Positions 1 to 10,431 are shown, counted from the stretch's first letter. The stretch: DNA of 64,000 nucleotides from JAQBQB01 sp963846925 (GCA_963846925.1 CAWJXW010000017.1:198783-262782); one strand, 5' to 3'. The notes: a model not told the origin generated them from the letters alone. Numbers and translations are program-made.

Positions 1-806
1 AGCGGGCGTTCGCCCAGTTCGTGCGCGGCGCGCGGTCGATCGTGCTGTGCGCGGAGGACGCCCGCGCGAACCGTCTCGCCACTCCGAGCACGACGGAAGT
101 CATTCGTTACGGAATCACCTCGCGCGATGCGCGCCTCGTCGCGCGACGGATCGAATCGCACGCGGGCGCGTCCAGCTTCGACGTCGTCTACGACGACGAG
201 CTGCTCGGTCGCGTCCAGCTGGGTGTTCCGGGTCAGCACAACGTCTTGAACGCGCTCGCCGCGGTGGGAGCTGGTCTCGCGCTCGGCGCGGAGTTCGCCG
301 AACTCGCTCAGGGGCTCGGGTCGTTCACCGGTGCGGAGCGGCGCTTTCAGCGCCTGGGAGAGCGCGGCGGCGTGTTGGTCGTCGACGACTACGCGCACCA
401 TCCGACCGAGATTGCCGCGACGCTCGCCGCGGCGCGCGGAGCGTTTCCGGAACGACGAATCGTCATCGCGTTTCAGCCGCACCTCTTCACGCGAACGCGC
501 GACTTCGCGCGCGAGTTCGGAGCCGGCCTCGCCGCGGCGGACGCGGTCTATCTGACCGAGATTTATCCGGCGCGCGAGCGACCGATCGAAGGGGTGACAT
601 CAGCACTCGTAGCTGACGCCCTCACCGCGGCCGGCGGACGGTTGGCATGGCGCGGGACTCGGGAGGAATTGCCGACCGTGCTGGCGGCCCAAGTCCTCCC
701 GGGCGACGTCGTGCTCACCGTCGGCGCCGGCGACGTGACCAAGGTGGGCCCCGCGCTGCTCGAGGAGCTCGGGGGAGGGCGTCCGCGGGCCGAGGCACGC
801 CGATGA
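1..806 (+). CDS. murC: UDP-N-acetylmuramate--L-alanine ligase (MurC), 3' part
   Basis: Cytoplasmic Mur ligase that joins L-alanine to UDP-MurNAc using ATP in peptidoglycan precursor synthesis. The frame is open at the window edge (first full codon at base 3), so the N-terminal part and probably the ATP loop lie upstream. What is visible is the end of the central domain and the C-terminal domain: a GQHNVLNALAA segment near 232-262, GAERRF, DDYAHHPTEI near 384-413, FQPHLFTRT near 472-498, IYPARERP and the closing GAGDVTKVGP. These are classic MurC C-terminal motifs. Its stop codon overlaps the ftsQ start (ATGA at 803-806), as in a division and cell-wall operon. Confidence 0.95.
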   Translation, partial: RAFAQFVRGARSIVLCAEDARANRLATPSTTEVIRYGITSRDARLVARRIESHAGASSFDVVYDDELLGRVQLGVPGQHNVLNALAAVGAGLALGAEFAELAQGLGSFTGAERRFQRLGERGGVLVVDDYAHHPTEIAATLAAARGAFPERRIVIAFQPHLFTRTRDFAREFGAGLAAADAVYLTEIYPARERPIEGVTSALVADALTAAGGRLAWRGTREELPTVLAAQVLPGDVVLTVGAGDVTKVGPALLEELGGGRPRAEARR

Positions 807-1504
807 CCCGGACAAGGATCGCGGCCGTCGCGGTGGGTCTCGTGGTGCTTGCGTCGGCGCCGTTCTTGGCACCGCTCGTTCTGCGACGCATGTCGTTCTT
901 TCACGTGCGGCGCGTGGAGATCGTCGGCGCCCGCTATTTGACGCCGAGTGACATTATTGCGCGGCTGAACGTCGATACCCTGGCTTCTGTCTGGGACCCG
1001 ACTGATCCGCTGGTATCCAGAGTCGAGAAGTACCCGGGGGTGGCGCGCGCCAATGTCCGCAGAAAGCTGCCGGGAACTTTGGTCGTCGAGATCGTCGAAC
1101 GAGTGCCGGTGGCGCTCGTGTCGGCGCCGGGGGGATTGCGCGCCTACGACGATCGAGGCACCGCGCTCCCGATCGACCCAACGCGCGTGACCGTCGATGC
1201 GCCGGTGCTCATGGAGCGCGACATTCCTCTGCTCAAGTTGCTGGGCTCCATCCGGGCGGGCATGCCGGCGATGTACGCGCGGGTGAGCGCCGCCCGGCGC
1301 CCGGGTCACGGCGAGATCGCTCTGGACCTCAAGCCGGCGGGAAGCACCGCATCACAGACCGAAACGGTTCGCGCCAACGACGACCTCACGCTTCAGCGCC
1401 TTGCCGACGTCGAGCCGGTGGAACAAGACCTCGCGAAAAAACAGATGCGCGCCACGGAGATCGATCTCCGCTATCGTGACCAAGTGATCGCCAGACTGCC
1501 ATGA
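803..1504 (+). CDS. ftsQ: cell division protein FtsQ/DivIB
   Basis: Bitopic divisome protein that links early and late division proteins. The 233-residue product has a short cytoplasmic N-terminus, one membrane helix at about residues 5-25, and a POTRA-like region from FFHVRRVEIVGARYLTP onward (about 32-100), followed by the beta domain. Weak sequence conservation is normal for FtsQ; the call rests on this architecture plus position between murC and ftsA. The start overlaps the murC stop by four bases and the stop overlaps the ftsA start by four bases. There is no ddl or murB between murC and ftsQ, unlike the E. coli order. Confidence 0.88.
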   Translation: MTRTRIAAVAVGLVVLASAPFLAPLVLRRMSFFHVRRVEIVGARYLTPSDIIARLNVDTLASVWDPTDPLVSRVEKYPGVARANVRRKLPGTLVVEIVERVPVALVSAPGGLRAYDDRGTALPIDPTRVTVDAPVLMERDIPLLKLLGSIRAGMPAMYARVSAARRPGHGEIALDLKPAGSTASQTETVRANDDLTLQRLADVEPVEQDLAKKQMRATEIDLRYRDQVIARLP

Positions 1505-2757
1505 ACTCCGAACGCATCGTCGCGGGACTCGACATCGGGTCGGCGAAGACCACCGCCATCATCGCCGAAGTAGAGGGCGATCTGCCCAAGCACCCGACCA
1601 TCAAGGTGCTGGGGGTCGGGCAGTCGCGCACGACCGGCGTACACCAAGGGGTTGTCTCCGACATCGAGGAGACCACGAACTCGATCAAGAAGGCGGTCGA
1701 GGACGCCGAGCGGATGGCGGGGACGGACGTCGAGGATCTCTTCTGCGGGATCGCCGGCGAACACGCGGAAACGATGACGAGCAAGGGGATCGTGGCGATC
1801 AGCCACGACGAGATCACCGCGTCGGACGTCGAGCGCGTGAACGAGGTGGCGCGCGCGCAGGCGATTCCGCCGGACCGCCAGCTGCTGCACGCGATTCCGC
1901 AGGAGTACACGGTCGACAGGAACGCGGGGATTCGCGATCCCGTAGGAATGACGGGCACGCGGCTCGAGACGGAGATGTACCTCGTGACCATCGGCAATTC
2001 GCCGCCGATCCACCTGCGCCGTTCGATCGAGCGTGCCGGCTACAAGCTGCGAGAGCTCGTTCTCGAGCCCCTCGCCGCCGCGCTCGCCGTGCTCACCGAG
2101 GACGAAAAGGAGCTCGGCGTCGCGCACGTGGAGATGGGCGCGAGCACCACGGACCTGTCGATCTTCTCCGAGGGGAAGATCCGCCACATCGGGACGATCC
2201 GGTTCGGCGGTAAGAACGTGACCCGGGACATCGTACACGGATTGGGCGTCACGCAGGCCGACGCGGAGCGTCTCAAGGAACGCTTCGGCTCGGCGTACGA
2301 GCCGATGGTCGATCCCGGCGAGGTCATTCAACTGCCGAGCACGGCCGCCCAGGGCGAACGGCACATTCCGCGAGAGCTGCTGGCCCACATCATCCACCAG
2401 CGAATGGACGAGGTGTTCGACCTCGTTCAGCGCGAGATCACGGCGGCCGGCTTCGCCGGGAAGCTGAGCGCGGGGGTGGTGCTCACCGGCGGCGCGGCGG
2501 CGATGCCGGGGAGCGCCGAGCTGGCGAACGAGGTGTTCGGTACCGGCGTCCGCGTCGGGGTGCCTACCCAGAACGTCGGTGGATTGGTGGATACCGTGGA
2601 GGCGCCTCGGTTCGCGACGGTGGTGGGGCTCGCGCAGTACGGCGCCAACCGGGTGGCGCTGGGAGCAGTAACCACCAGCGCGCGGCGGACGCCGATCGGG
2701 AAGGGAATGGAAGGGATCACGTCCAAGCTGAAGTTCTGGCTCCAGGATTTCTTTTAA
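1501..2757 (+). CDS. ftsA: cell division protein FtsA
   Basis: Actin-fold ATPase that tethers FtsZ polymers to the membrane. The 418-residue length is typical. Visible are the first phosphate motif GLDIGSAKTTA (residues 9-19), the 1C-domain region with IPQEYTVD (around 140), the second phosphate region HVEMGASTTDLSIF (about 204-217), the adenosine motif VLTGGAAAMPG, and a C-terminal amphipathic tail KLKFWLQDFF that would be the membrane anchor. The start overlaps the ftsQ stop. It is followed by a gap of about 275 bases before ftsZ, so ftsZ may have an extra promoter. Confidence 0.96.
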   Translation: MNSERIVAGLDIGSAKTTAIIAEVEGDLPKHPTIKVLGVGQSRTTGVHQGVVSDIEETTNSIKKAVEDAERMAGTDVEDLFCGIAGEHAETMTSKGIVAISHDEITASDVERVNEVARAQAIPPDRQLLHAIPQEYTVDRNAGIRDPVGMTGTRLETEMYLVTIGNSPPIHLRRSIERAGYKLRELVLEPLAAALAVLTEDEKELGVAHVEMGASTTDLSIFSEGKIRHIGTIRFGGKNVTRDIVHGLGVTQADAERLKERFGSAYEPMVDPGEVIQLPSTAAQGERHIPRELLAHIIHQRMDEVFDLVQREITAAGFAGKLSAGVVLTGGAAAMPGSAELANEVFGTGVRVGVPTQNVGGLVDTVEAPRFATVVGLAQYGANRVALGAVTTSARRTPIGKGMEGITSKLKFWLQDFF

Positions 2758-3033
2758 GGAGTGGAATCAGAGATCGAGAACGTGGCGAGGTGGACCGTCG
2801 CCCTGAGAGGCGGCGCATCAAATTTGTGTCACGCGCGTCACGGTTGTGGAAAAGTCGATACGGCATCCTTCGTGAAGATTTCGCGGGGGCGTCGTCAAAA
2901 GGGGTAGTCGGAATGGCCAAAAGCATTATATTGCCCGAGCGCTTCCGAGCCCGATGAGCCGCGCGTGGTGCTCGACGCATGCCGTTCCTTCCTCGAGTCG
3001 ACTCATCCACATTCGACGTACGGACCGTTCGCA
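2758..3033 (+). promoter_or_regulatory. ftsA-ftsZ intergenic region with a possible promoter
   Basis: This 276-base leader is the longest gap in the division cluster. It contains an AT-rich TATATT at 2927-2932 that could be a -10 box about 100 bases before the chosen ftsZ ATG. The hexamer 17 bases upstream (GTAGTC) is a poor -35, so the assignment is weak. A GTG at 2965 in frame with ftsZ would add 23 residues that do not look like an FtsZ N-terminus. I see no RNA gene or riboswitch here. Confidence 0.25.
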
Positions 3034-4236
3034 ATGATCTTCGAATTCGAAGAGAGCGCGACACAGAACGCCCGCATGAAGGTCGTCGGCGTGGGCGGCG
3101 GCGGCGGCAACGCCGTCAACCGGATGATCGACGAGCATCTCGAGGGGGTCGAGTTCATCTCGGTGAACACGGACGCCCAGGCGCTGCTCAACTCGAAGTC
3201 GGACGTCAAAGTCCAAATCGGCAAAAAGCTTACGCGAGGTCTCGGAGCCGGGGCGCGGCCGGAAATCGGTCGCCAGGCCATCGAGGAAAACCGCGATGAA
3301 GTCGGGCGGTCGCTGACCGGCGCGGACCTGGTTTTCATCACGTGCGGCATGGGGGGCGGCACCGGCACCGGAGCCGCGCCAGTGATCGCCGAGCTTGCGC
3401 GCGAGGCGGGGGCTCTGACGGTCGGCATCGTCACCAAGCCCTTCCTGTTCGAGGGGCGCAAGCGGATGCGCCAGGCGGAGCAGGGCATTAACGACATGCG
3501 CAAGAACGTCGACACGATGATCGTCGTGCCGAATGAACGGTTACTCGCGGTCGTCGGAAAAGGGATTCCGTTCCAGGACGCCCTCAAGAAAGCCGACGAG
3601 GTGCTCCTCCATGCCACCCAGGGCATCTCGTCGCTGATCAGCGTCACCGGCCTCGTGAACGTCGACTTCGCCGACGTCCGAACGGTGATGCAGGCGGGCG
3701 GTTCCGCCCTGATGGGCACCGGGATCGGCCGCGGCGAGAACCGCGCGATGGAAGCGGCCCAGCAGGCGATCAGCTCGCCGCTGCTCGACAACGTGAGCGT
3801 CTCCGGCGCGACCGGCGTCCTGGTGAACATCACCGGGGGCGCGGATCTCACTTTGGGCGAAGTCCACCAGATCAACGAGATCATCCACGACGCCGTCGGT
3901 GACGACGCCGAGATCATCTTTGGGGCCGTCCACGAGCCCGCCATGCAGGGCGAGATTCGCGTGACCGTGATCGCCACCGGGTTCGACCGCGCGTTGAACA
4001 TGGGAACGGCGCGGTCGGTCGACGCGATGCCGGCGACGGTGACGAAGAGCACCGGGTCACCGGTCATTCAGTTTCCGCAGACGCGTCCGACGCGCGTGGC
4101 CGGTACGGGCGGGCAAGCCACGGGCAACCGTTCAACCGACACCACCCGCTCGGCCCGGCCTTCCCTCGGTGAGCGGGCGCCGCAGGACGTCACGGACATG
4201 GAGATCCCGACGTTCATCCGTCGGCAGATGGATTGA
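3034..4236 (+). CDS. ftsZ: cell division protein FtsZ
   Basis: Tubulin-like GTPase that forms the Z ring. With the ATG at 3034 the product is 400 residues. It has the nucleotide-binding N-terminus KVVGVGGGGGNAVNRM, the tubulin signature GMGGGTGTG at about residues 105-113, NVDFADV of the synergy region, and a variable linker. The conserved C-terminal peptide DMEIPTFIRRQMD at the very end is the docking site for FtsA and other partners. The upstream GTG at 2965 would add residues with no FtsZ character, hence the chosen start. The stop overlaps the next gene's TTG start (TTGA at 4233-4236). Confidence 0.98.
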   Translation: MIFEFEESATQNARMKVVGVGGGGGNAVNRMIDEHLEGVEFISVNTDAQALLNSKSDVKVQIGKKLTRGLGAGARPEIGRQAIEENRDEVGRSLTGADLVFITCGMGGGTGTGAAPVIAELAREAGALTVGIVTKPFLFEGRKRMRQAEQGINDMRKNVDTMIVVPNERLLAVVGKGIPFQDALKKADEVLLHATQGISSLISVTGLVNVDFADVRTVMQAGGSALMGTGIGRGENRAMEAAQQAISSPLLDNVSVSGATGVLVNITGGADLTLGEVHQINEIIHDAVGDDAEIIFGAVHEPAMQGEIRVTVIATGFDRALNMGTARSVDAMPATVTKSTGSPVIQFPQTRPTRVAGTGGQATGNRSTDTTRSARPSLGERAPQDVTDMEIPTFIRRQMD

Positions 4237-5509
4237 AGCCGGCGTTCGTCCGGGTCGCCCTGTACGCCCTCCTCGCGCTGGCCTTGGCCGGCGCGATTCG
4301 CTTTACACCCAGACTTCCCGAAGACGCTCAGCGGCCCGCCGAGCTGCTGACGACGCAAGCCGCGACCCCCTCATGGAAGCTGCGCTTCGACACGCTCGGC
4401 CGCGGCGAGTCGCTGCAGTCGCTCCTGGAACGCGGCGGACTCAGTGACGCTGATGCCGGCCGTGCACTGCAGGCGGCCGCGTCGGCGTCCCTGAACGAGC
4501 GGCGCATTCCCGCCGGCATGCCGGTCACGATCCGAACCCGGGCAGCCGACTCGATCCCATCGGAGGTCTCGCTCCAATTGTCGCTGGATCGCGTGCTCCA
4601 TCTCCGGCGGTCGGGTGGGGGGAGGCGTGGACGGGATCCGAAGAGCGCGTCCCGTGGACGACCGACACGATCATCGTCGGCGGAACCATCGCGTCGAATC
4701 TGTACGATGCGATGGACGCGAGCGCGCGGAACGATCTGCCGGCGTCCGCGCGGCAGCAGCTCGCCTGGTCGCTCGCCGACGTCTACGAGTATCGCGTGGA
4801 CATGAGCCGCGATCTCCAGGTCGGCGACAACTTCGGCGTCGTCGCCGAGCGCGAAGTGTCGCCCGACGGTGCCGTTCGAATCGGGCGCGTGGTCGCGGCG
4901 ACCTTCACGTTGTCAGGGTCGGTGATCAAAGCCGTTCGCTTCTCCAGCGATTCCTCGAGCGGTGAATTCTTCGACCAGAGCGGAAAGTCGATGAAGGCCG
5001 CCTTCCTCCGCGCGCCGCTCGAGTTCCGCCGGATCTCGAGTGTCTTCGGCGGACGCGAGCATCCCATTCTGGGCGGGTGGCGCGAGCACAAGGGAACCGA
5101 CTACGCCGCCGCGACGGGAACGCCGGTGCGCGCCATCGGCGACGGAGTGGTCGTCCGCGAAGGATGGGGGAACGGGTACGGCAACATGCTCGAGATCCGC
5201 CACCCCAATGGATTCGTCACTCGCTACGGACACCTGAGCCGTTTCGCCTCCGGCATCCACACGGGATCGCGCGTGACGATCGGCAAGACAGTGGCGTTCG
5301 TGGGGAGCACCGGGCTCGCCACCGGACCCCACCTGCACTTCGAGGTGCTCGTCGGCGGACGACAACGCGACCCGCGCGTCGCGCTCAAGTCGGTCGAGGG
5401 CGCGCCGGTCTCCGTCGCGGAGCGCTCCGCGTTCGAGCAGGCGCGAGATCGCATTGTCGCGTATCTCGATTCGCCCGCGCCCAGCGTAGCGAAGCTGGCG
5501 CTGCGCTGA
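4233..5509 (+). CDS. M23 (LytM-type) murein endopeptidase family protein, frame-broken
   Basis: Envelope protein that likely hydrolyses, or acts as a regulator of hydrolysis of, peptidoglycan cross-links near the division site. The first part (TTG at 4233) has an N-terminal membrane helix or signal (about residues 6-22) and a LysM/OapA-like region (RGESLQSLLERGGLS). The second part carries the complete LytM domain: a zinc motif HKGTDYA near 5090, RYGHLS near 5223 and GPHLHFEV near 5325. The catalytic histidines and aspartate are all present. The two parts lie in different frames, with the shift at about 4595-4620 beside a run of six G. A one-base assembly error is likely. It sits directly downstream of ftsZ and overlaps it. 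Confidence 0.85.
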
Positions 5510-5548
5510 GCGCGGGCCTCTCGCGACCCGACGGTTAGCTTTCGCCGA

Positions 5549-7363
5549 ATGTCAGCCTGGCTGATCGCCGTAGGCGCCGGCCTCGTGGTGGCGCTCACTC
5601 AATACGGCGTTCGCGATCTCCGAACAGGGGGTGCGTTCACGGTTGCCGCGGCGCTGCTGCGCGCTGTGGTGATCGCGCTCGTCGTCGCACTGATCCTCGA
5701 CGCGCCGCTCGGCTTCGCCGCGCCGACTTCGGCGTGGGCGGCGCTCGACGTCTCGTCCAGCATGGTCCGCGACGATTCGACCACTTGGCGGGCCGCCCGC
5801 GATTCTCTCCGGCATGCCAGGCGGACAGGCGCCGCGGACAGCGTCTTCGTCTTCGGCGACTCGATTCGGAGAGGCGACACCGCCGGTCCGCCCTCGGACC
5901 CGACGACGCGACTGCGTCCGGTGGTGGAACGGGCGCTCGGAGCGGGCCATCCGCTGCTGGTCATCACCGACGGCGAAGTGGACGATCCCGACGCGCTCGC
6001 GTCGCTTCCCGCTGGCTCTCGCCTCATCGTCGTCAAGCATCCACCGCGGCGCGATCTGGGCGTCGTCTCGATCGACGCGCCGCGCGCGCTCGTGAGTGGA
6101 GACACGGCGGAGGTGCGCGTGACACTGGCGGCCGGTGGCAGCGGCGCGTCGGCGGGCACTCTGTCTCTCGCGCTGAACGACCGTCCGATCGCGACGACGG
6201 CGGTGGATTCCATCGCGCCGTTCGCCGAGCGGACGATCTCGATGAAAGCGCGGCTGCAGGGCACGAGCGGCTCGGCGCTGCTGCGCGCGTCGGTGTCGTC
6301 GCCGGGCGACTCGAACTGGCACGACGACACGTTGAGCGTGGCGGTCGACCTGTCACGCGCCGCGAGCGCTGTGTTCGTGTCGACGTCGCCCGACTTCGAT
6401 GCCCGGTATGCGCTCGCGGTATTGCGAGGGTCGCTCGGCATTCCGACGCGCGGGTTTTTCCGAGTCGCGCCCGGAGAGTGGCGAGCCGACGGCTCGCTCA
6501 CGGCCGCGTCGGAGGCGGACGTGCGCCAGGCGCTGCGCGACGCCCCGGTGGCGATCGTCCATGGCGACACGGCCATCTTCGGTCCCCCCCGTGCCGCGAC
6601 CGGCGGTCCGCTGGCACTGGTAGTCACGACGGGAACGGAGGGAGAATGGTACCCGTCGGCGGCCCCGCTGTCGCCGCTGGCGCCGTCGCTCTCCGGCGTC
6701 GTCTGGGACAGCCTGCCTCCCGTGGGACTGTCGCCGACGGTTCCCAAAGGGAGCTGGGTCGGCGTCGAGGCGCGTCGCGGGCGCGGCGACGAGCGAAAGC
6801 CCGTGGTGGTAGGAATGGAGGAGCCGCGCCGCGTCGCCGTGATCGCCGCGTCGGGCCTCTGGCGCTGGAAGTTTCGCGGCGGCGTCGCCGGTGACGCGTT
6901 CACGGCGGTTTGGGGGAGCGTCTTCGATTGGCTCGCCGCGGAGCGCGCCGACCATCGCGCCGCCGTCCCGGACGAGCGAGTCGTGCGGGCCGGCGATCCG
7001 GTGCGCTGGCGGCGAGGATCCGCCGCCGATTCGGTCGTGACGGTCGTCGTGCAACGCCATGGTGCGCCCCGCGGCGACACGCTGATGCTTCGGTTCCCGC
7101 CCGGTGTCACCGTGGTCGACACGCGGCCGCTGGCGGCCGGCGTGTACGACGTCACGACGCGCGGGGGACTCGCGCTCCTGCCGGTGAACCCGTCTCGCGA
7201 GTGGCTGCCGCGCTCGCCGACCGTTGCCGCCGCCGACCGCGGCCGGGCTACTTTGTCGGCCGACGCGGCGCCGCGAATCCGTGGCGCCGGATGGCCGTAC
7301 GCGCTGGCGATATTGCTGGTGTGCGCCGAATGGATTCTCCGCCGCCGTCGCGGCATGCGTTGA
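5549..7363 (+). CDS. membrane protein with a von Willebrand factor A-like domain
   Basis: I do not recognise a named gene. The 604-residue product begins with two hydrophobic segments (about residues 3-20 and 30-55), followed by a vWA-like domain: a MIDAS-type ALDVSSSM motif near residues 66-73 and VITDGEVDDP near 138. A long beta-rich extracytoplasmic part follows. One C-terminal membrane helix (WPYALAILLVCAEWIL) and an arginine-rich tail close the protein. The layout resembles BatA/BatB-like or DUF4159-neighbour aerotolerance proteins, but no MoxR ATPase lies nearby. It sits between the M23 peptidase and ftsY, so an envelope role is plausible by position only. Confidence 0.65.
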   Translation: MSAWLIAVGAGLVVALTQYGVRDLRTGGAFTVAAALLRAVVIALVVALILDAPLGFAAPTSAWAALDVSSSMVRDDSTTWRAARDSLRHARRTGAADSVFVFGDSIRRGDTAGPPSDPTTRLRPVVERALGAGHPLLVITDGEVDDPDALASLPAGSRLIVVKHPPRRDLGVVSIDAPRALVSGDTAEVRVTLAAGGSGASAGTLSLALNDRPIATTAVDSIAPFAERTISMKARLQGTSGSALLRASVSSPGDSNWHDDTLSVAVDLSRAASAVFVSTSPDFDARYALAVLRGSLGIPTRGFFRVAPGEWRADGSLTAASEADVRQALRDAPVAIVHGDTAIFGPPRAATGGPLALVVTTGTEGEWYPSAAPLSPLAPSLSGVVWDSLPPVGLSPTVPKGSWVGVEARRGRGDERKPVVVGMEEPRRVAVIAASGLWRWKFRGGVAGDAFTAVWGSVFDWLAAERADHRAAVPDERVVRAGDPVRWRRGSAADSVVTVVVQRHGAPRGDTLMLRFPPGVTVVDTRPLAAGVYDVTTRGGLALLPVNPSREWLPRSPTVAAADRGRATLSADAAPRIRGAGWPYALAILLVCAEWILRRRRGMR

Positions 7364-7376
7364 TCATACTTGGATC

Positions 7377-8309
7377 ATGAGACTCTTACGTAAGTCGGGA
7401 GACGTACCGAAGCGCTCGCTGTGGCAACGCATCAAGGACGTCGCGTTGATGGACGCCGCCGTGTTCGTTCGCGGCGGCGTGTCCACGACGTCGCTCGAAA
7501 GCCTCGAGCAGCTGTTGCTCGAGTCCGATTTCGGCGTTCCGGTGACCTTGCGGCTCGTCGACGAGGTCGAGCAGCGGGCGAAGCGGGGAGGCGTCAACAC
7601 CACGGACCAATTCCTCGACGTGCTGGCGCGCGGCATCGAGAGCTCGTTGCGCGCCGGGAACAGCGACCCCGCACTCCGCCTGGCGCTCGCCGCGCCGAGC
7701 GTCATCCTCGTTGTCGGCGTGAACGGGGCGGGAAAAACGACGTTCATCGGGAAGCTCGCCGAGCGGCTGCGTCGCGGGGGCAACAAGGTGATGCTCGCTG
7801 CCGGCGACACCTTCCGCGCGGGTGCGATCGACCAGTTGCGCGTGTGGGCGGACCGCACCGGGTCGATGTTCGTCGGCGCCAAGGCGGGGGCCGATCCCGC
7901 CGCCGTCGCCTTCGACGCGATCGATTCCGCGGTCGCGCGCGGCGCGGACGTGCTGATCGTCGACACCGCGGGCCGCCTGCACACGAGCGAGGGGCTCATG
8001 GAAGAGCTCCGCAAGGTCGCGCGCGTCGTCGCCAAGCGACTTCCGGGGGCGCCGCACGAGACGCTGCTCGTGCTCGACGCCACGATCGGGCAGAACGCGG
8101 TGCAGCAGGCGAAGATTTTCGCCGAGGCCGTGCCGGTGTCGGGGCTCGTCGTCACGAAGCTCGACGGGACGGCGCGGGGAGGCGTGGTGATCGCGGTGCA
8201 CGAAGCGATCGACGTGCCGGTGAAGTTTCTCGGCGTCGGCGAGGCGGCCGAGGATCTCGAGGCGTTCGACGCGACGGCGTTTTCCCGGGAGCTGCTGAGC
8301 GGCGAGTGA
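7377..8309 (+). CDS. ftsY: signal recognition particle receptor FtsY
   Basis: SRP GTPase that receives ribosome-nascent chain complexes at the membrane. The 310-residue product has the N domain (four-helix part, about 1-95) and G domain with GVNGAGKTTFIGKLA (G1, near nt 7720), AGDTFRAGAIDQL, DTAGRLH (G3), and TKLDGTARGG (G4) followed by the GVGE closing loop. The long acidic A domain of E. coli FtsY is absent, as in many bacteria; only a short basic stretch precedes the N domain. The ATG at 7377 was chosen since upstream codons read across the preceding gene's end. Its stop overlaps the recG start. Confidence 0.96.
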   Translation: MRLLRKSGDVPKRSLWQRIKDVALMDAAVFVRGGVSTTSLESLEQLLLESDFGVPVTLRLVDEVEQRAKRGGVNTTDQFLDVLARGIESSLRAGNSDPALRLALAAPSVILVVGVNGAGKTTFIGKLAERLRRGGNKVMLAAGDTFRAGAIDQLRVWADRTGSMFVGAKAGADPAAVAFDAIDSAVARGADVLIVDTAGRLHTSEGLMEELRKVARVVAKRLPGAPHETLLVLDATIGQNAVQQAKIFAEAVPVSGLVVTKLDGTARGGVVIAVHEAIDVPVKFLGVGEAAEDLEAFDATAFSRELLSGE

Positions 8310-10424
8310 GCGCGTCCACCGAGAGCGAGCGGCGTTCGGCCCAGTCCGGCGGCGGACGCCGTCTCTACCTCGACACGCCCGTCACCTATCTCAAAGGTGT
8401 CGGACCCGCGCGCGCCGACGCGCTGCGCCGCCTCGGCATCACCACCGCGGGCGACCTGTTGTACCACGTCCCGCACCGCTACGAGGACGCGAGCACGGTC
8501 ACGCCGATCAAGAGCCTGGAGCCGGGGATGCACGGCACGGTCGTCGGCACGGTGATCTCCAAGGGCGTGCTCCCGACGCGCAAGGGACTTCGAATCTTCC
8601 AGGCGGTGTTGCGCGACGAGACGGGCATGATAGAAGTCTCATGGCCCGGGCAGCCGTTCCTCGATCGGACGATCGACAAGGGCGACGTGCTGCTGGTGAG
8701 CGGCAACGTGCGCTTCTTTCACGGCCGACAGCTTCAGCCTCGCGAGTACGTGAACCTCGGCGCCGACGAGCACGCCACCGCGCAGGGACGGGTGCTGTCG
8801 GTCTATCCGGCCACGGAAGGGCTGTCGTTCAAGGTGATCCGATCGATCATCGACGCTCACCTGGACGCACTGTTGCCGCTGGTCACCGAGTATTTGCCGC
8901 CCGGCGTGTTGAAGGCGGCGGACGTTCCGGGCATCGGCGACGCGCTGCGCATGATGCACCGGCCGTCGTCGCTGGCCGAGGCGATGCACGGCCGGTCGCG
9001 CCTCGCGTTCGAGGAGCTGTTCTTCGTTCATCTGCTGCACCAGCGGGCCAAGGAGCTCGCGCGCGAGCATCGCGCCGGCATTCGCTTCGAGAACAAACGG
9101 AAGCTGACGACGGCACTGCGCGAAGCGCTCCCGTTCCAGCTCACGGGCGCGCAGACGCGGGCGATCCGGGAGATCGTCGCCGACATGTGCAGCGACCGCC
9201 GAATGCAGCGGCTGCTCCAGGGCGACGTCGGGAGCGGCAAGACGATCGTCGCGCTGTTCGCCGCGATGCTCGCCATCGAGAACGGGCGGCAGGCCGCGAT
9301 CATGGTGCCGACGGAGCTGCTCGCCGAGCAGCACGTCGTCTCGATGGGCAGATTGCTCGCCCCGCTCGGCATCGAGCCGGTGCTGTTGACGGGAAGCCTC
9401 CCCGCGAAGCGGCGCAAGGCGGTCGCCGCGCGGCTGGCGACTGACGAGGCCGTGCTGGTGGTCGGGACGCACGCGCTCGTGCAGGAGGCCACGGCGTTCT
9501 CGAGTCTCGGGTTCGCGGCGATCGACGAGCAGCACCGATTCGGCGTCGAGCAGCGGAAGGCGCTCGCGGCGAAGGGCGAAGCGCCCGACGTACTCCTCAT
9601 GTCGGCGACGCCGATCCCGCGCTCGCTCGCGCTCACGATGTACGGTGACCTCGACCTGAGCATGCTCGACGAGCGGCCGCCGGGCCGTCGTCCGATCACG
9701 ACGGCGCTGCGAAAGGAGTCGGCGCGCGCGCGTGTGCTGCAGTTCGTCGATCGACAGCTGGAGCTGGGACGTCAGGCCTACGTCGTCTATCCGGTCATCG
9801 AGGAATCGGAGAAGACCGACCTCAAGGCCGCGACGACGATGTACGAGACGCTCGCCGCCGGGCCGTTCGCGAACCGGCGCGTGGCTCTGCTTGCACGGCC
9901 GCATCGCGAGCGAAGAGCGCGACGACGTCATGCGGCGCTTTCGCGACGGCGCGATCGACCTGCTCGTCGCCACGACGGTGATCGAGGTGGGGATCGACGT
10001 GCCGAATGCGACGGTGATGCTCGTCGAGCACCCGGAGCGATTCGGGCTCTCGCAGCTCCACCAGCTCCGCGGACGCGTCGGACGCGGGGCGGAGGAGTCG
10101 TACTGCATCCTGCTCGGCGATGTGAGTCCGGACGTGGCGCAGCGGCTCCAGGTGTTCGTGCAGACGGAAGACGGATTCGAGATCGCGCGCGAAGACCTTC
10201 GGCTTCGCGGCATGGGCGATCTGTTCGGCGAGCGGCAGAGCGGCGTGCCGACCTTTCGTATCGCCGATCCGTTTCGCGACGAAGCGCTCAGCGAGCGAGC
10301 CCGCGAAGCCGCGGCGGCGATTCTGGAACGCGACGCGGCGCTCGAGCATCCCGAGCACGCCGGGCTTCGTCGTGTGTTGGGAGACCGCTACGCGCGGTCG
10401 CTGGAGCTGTTCCGCGTCGGCTAG
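8306..10424 (+). CDS. recG: ATP-dependent DNA helicase RecG, one frame break
   Basis: Branched-DNA helicase that rescues stalled forks and processes recombination intermediates. The start GTG at 8306 overlaps the ftsY stop. The N-terminal wedge/OB domain begins at YLKGVGPARADALRRLGI. Helicase motif I is LQGDVGSGKT (about residue 305); the DEQH box typical of RecG is near 9520; motif III MSATPIPRSL follows. The C-terminal half (HGRIASEERDDVMRRFRDG, TTVIEVGIDVPNA, QLRGRVGRG) is in another frame. The shift is near 9890 in ctgcttgcacggc, where one extra T explains it. Joined, the length (about 705 residues) is normal. Confidence 0.93.
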
Positions 10425-10431
10425 CCGGGGA

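Noticed and set aside
9880..9900. Programmed frameshifting in recG, argS or others
   Set aside because: There are too many unrelated genes with shifts in both directions, no shared slippery site plus structure, and several shifts in plain homopolymers; assembly error explains them better.
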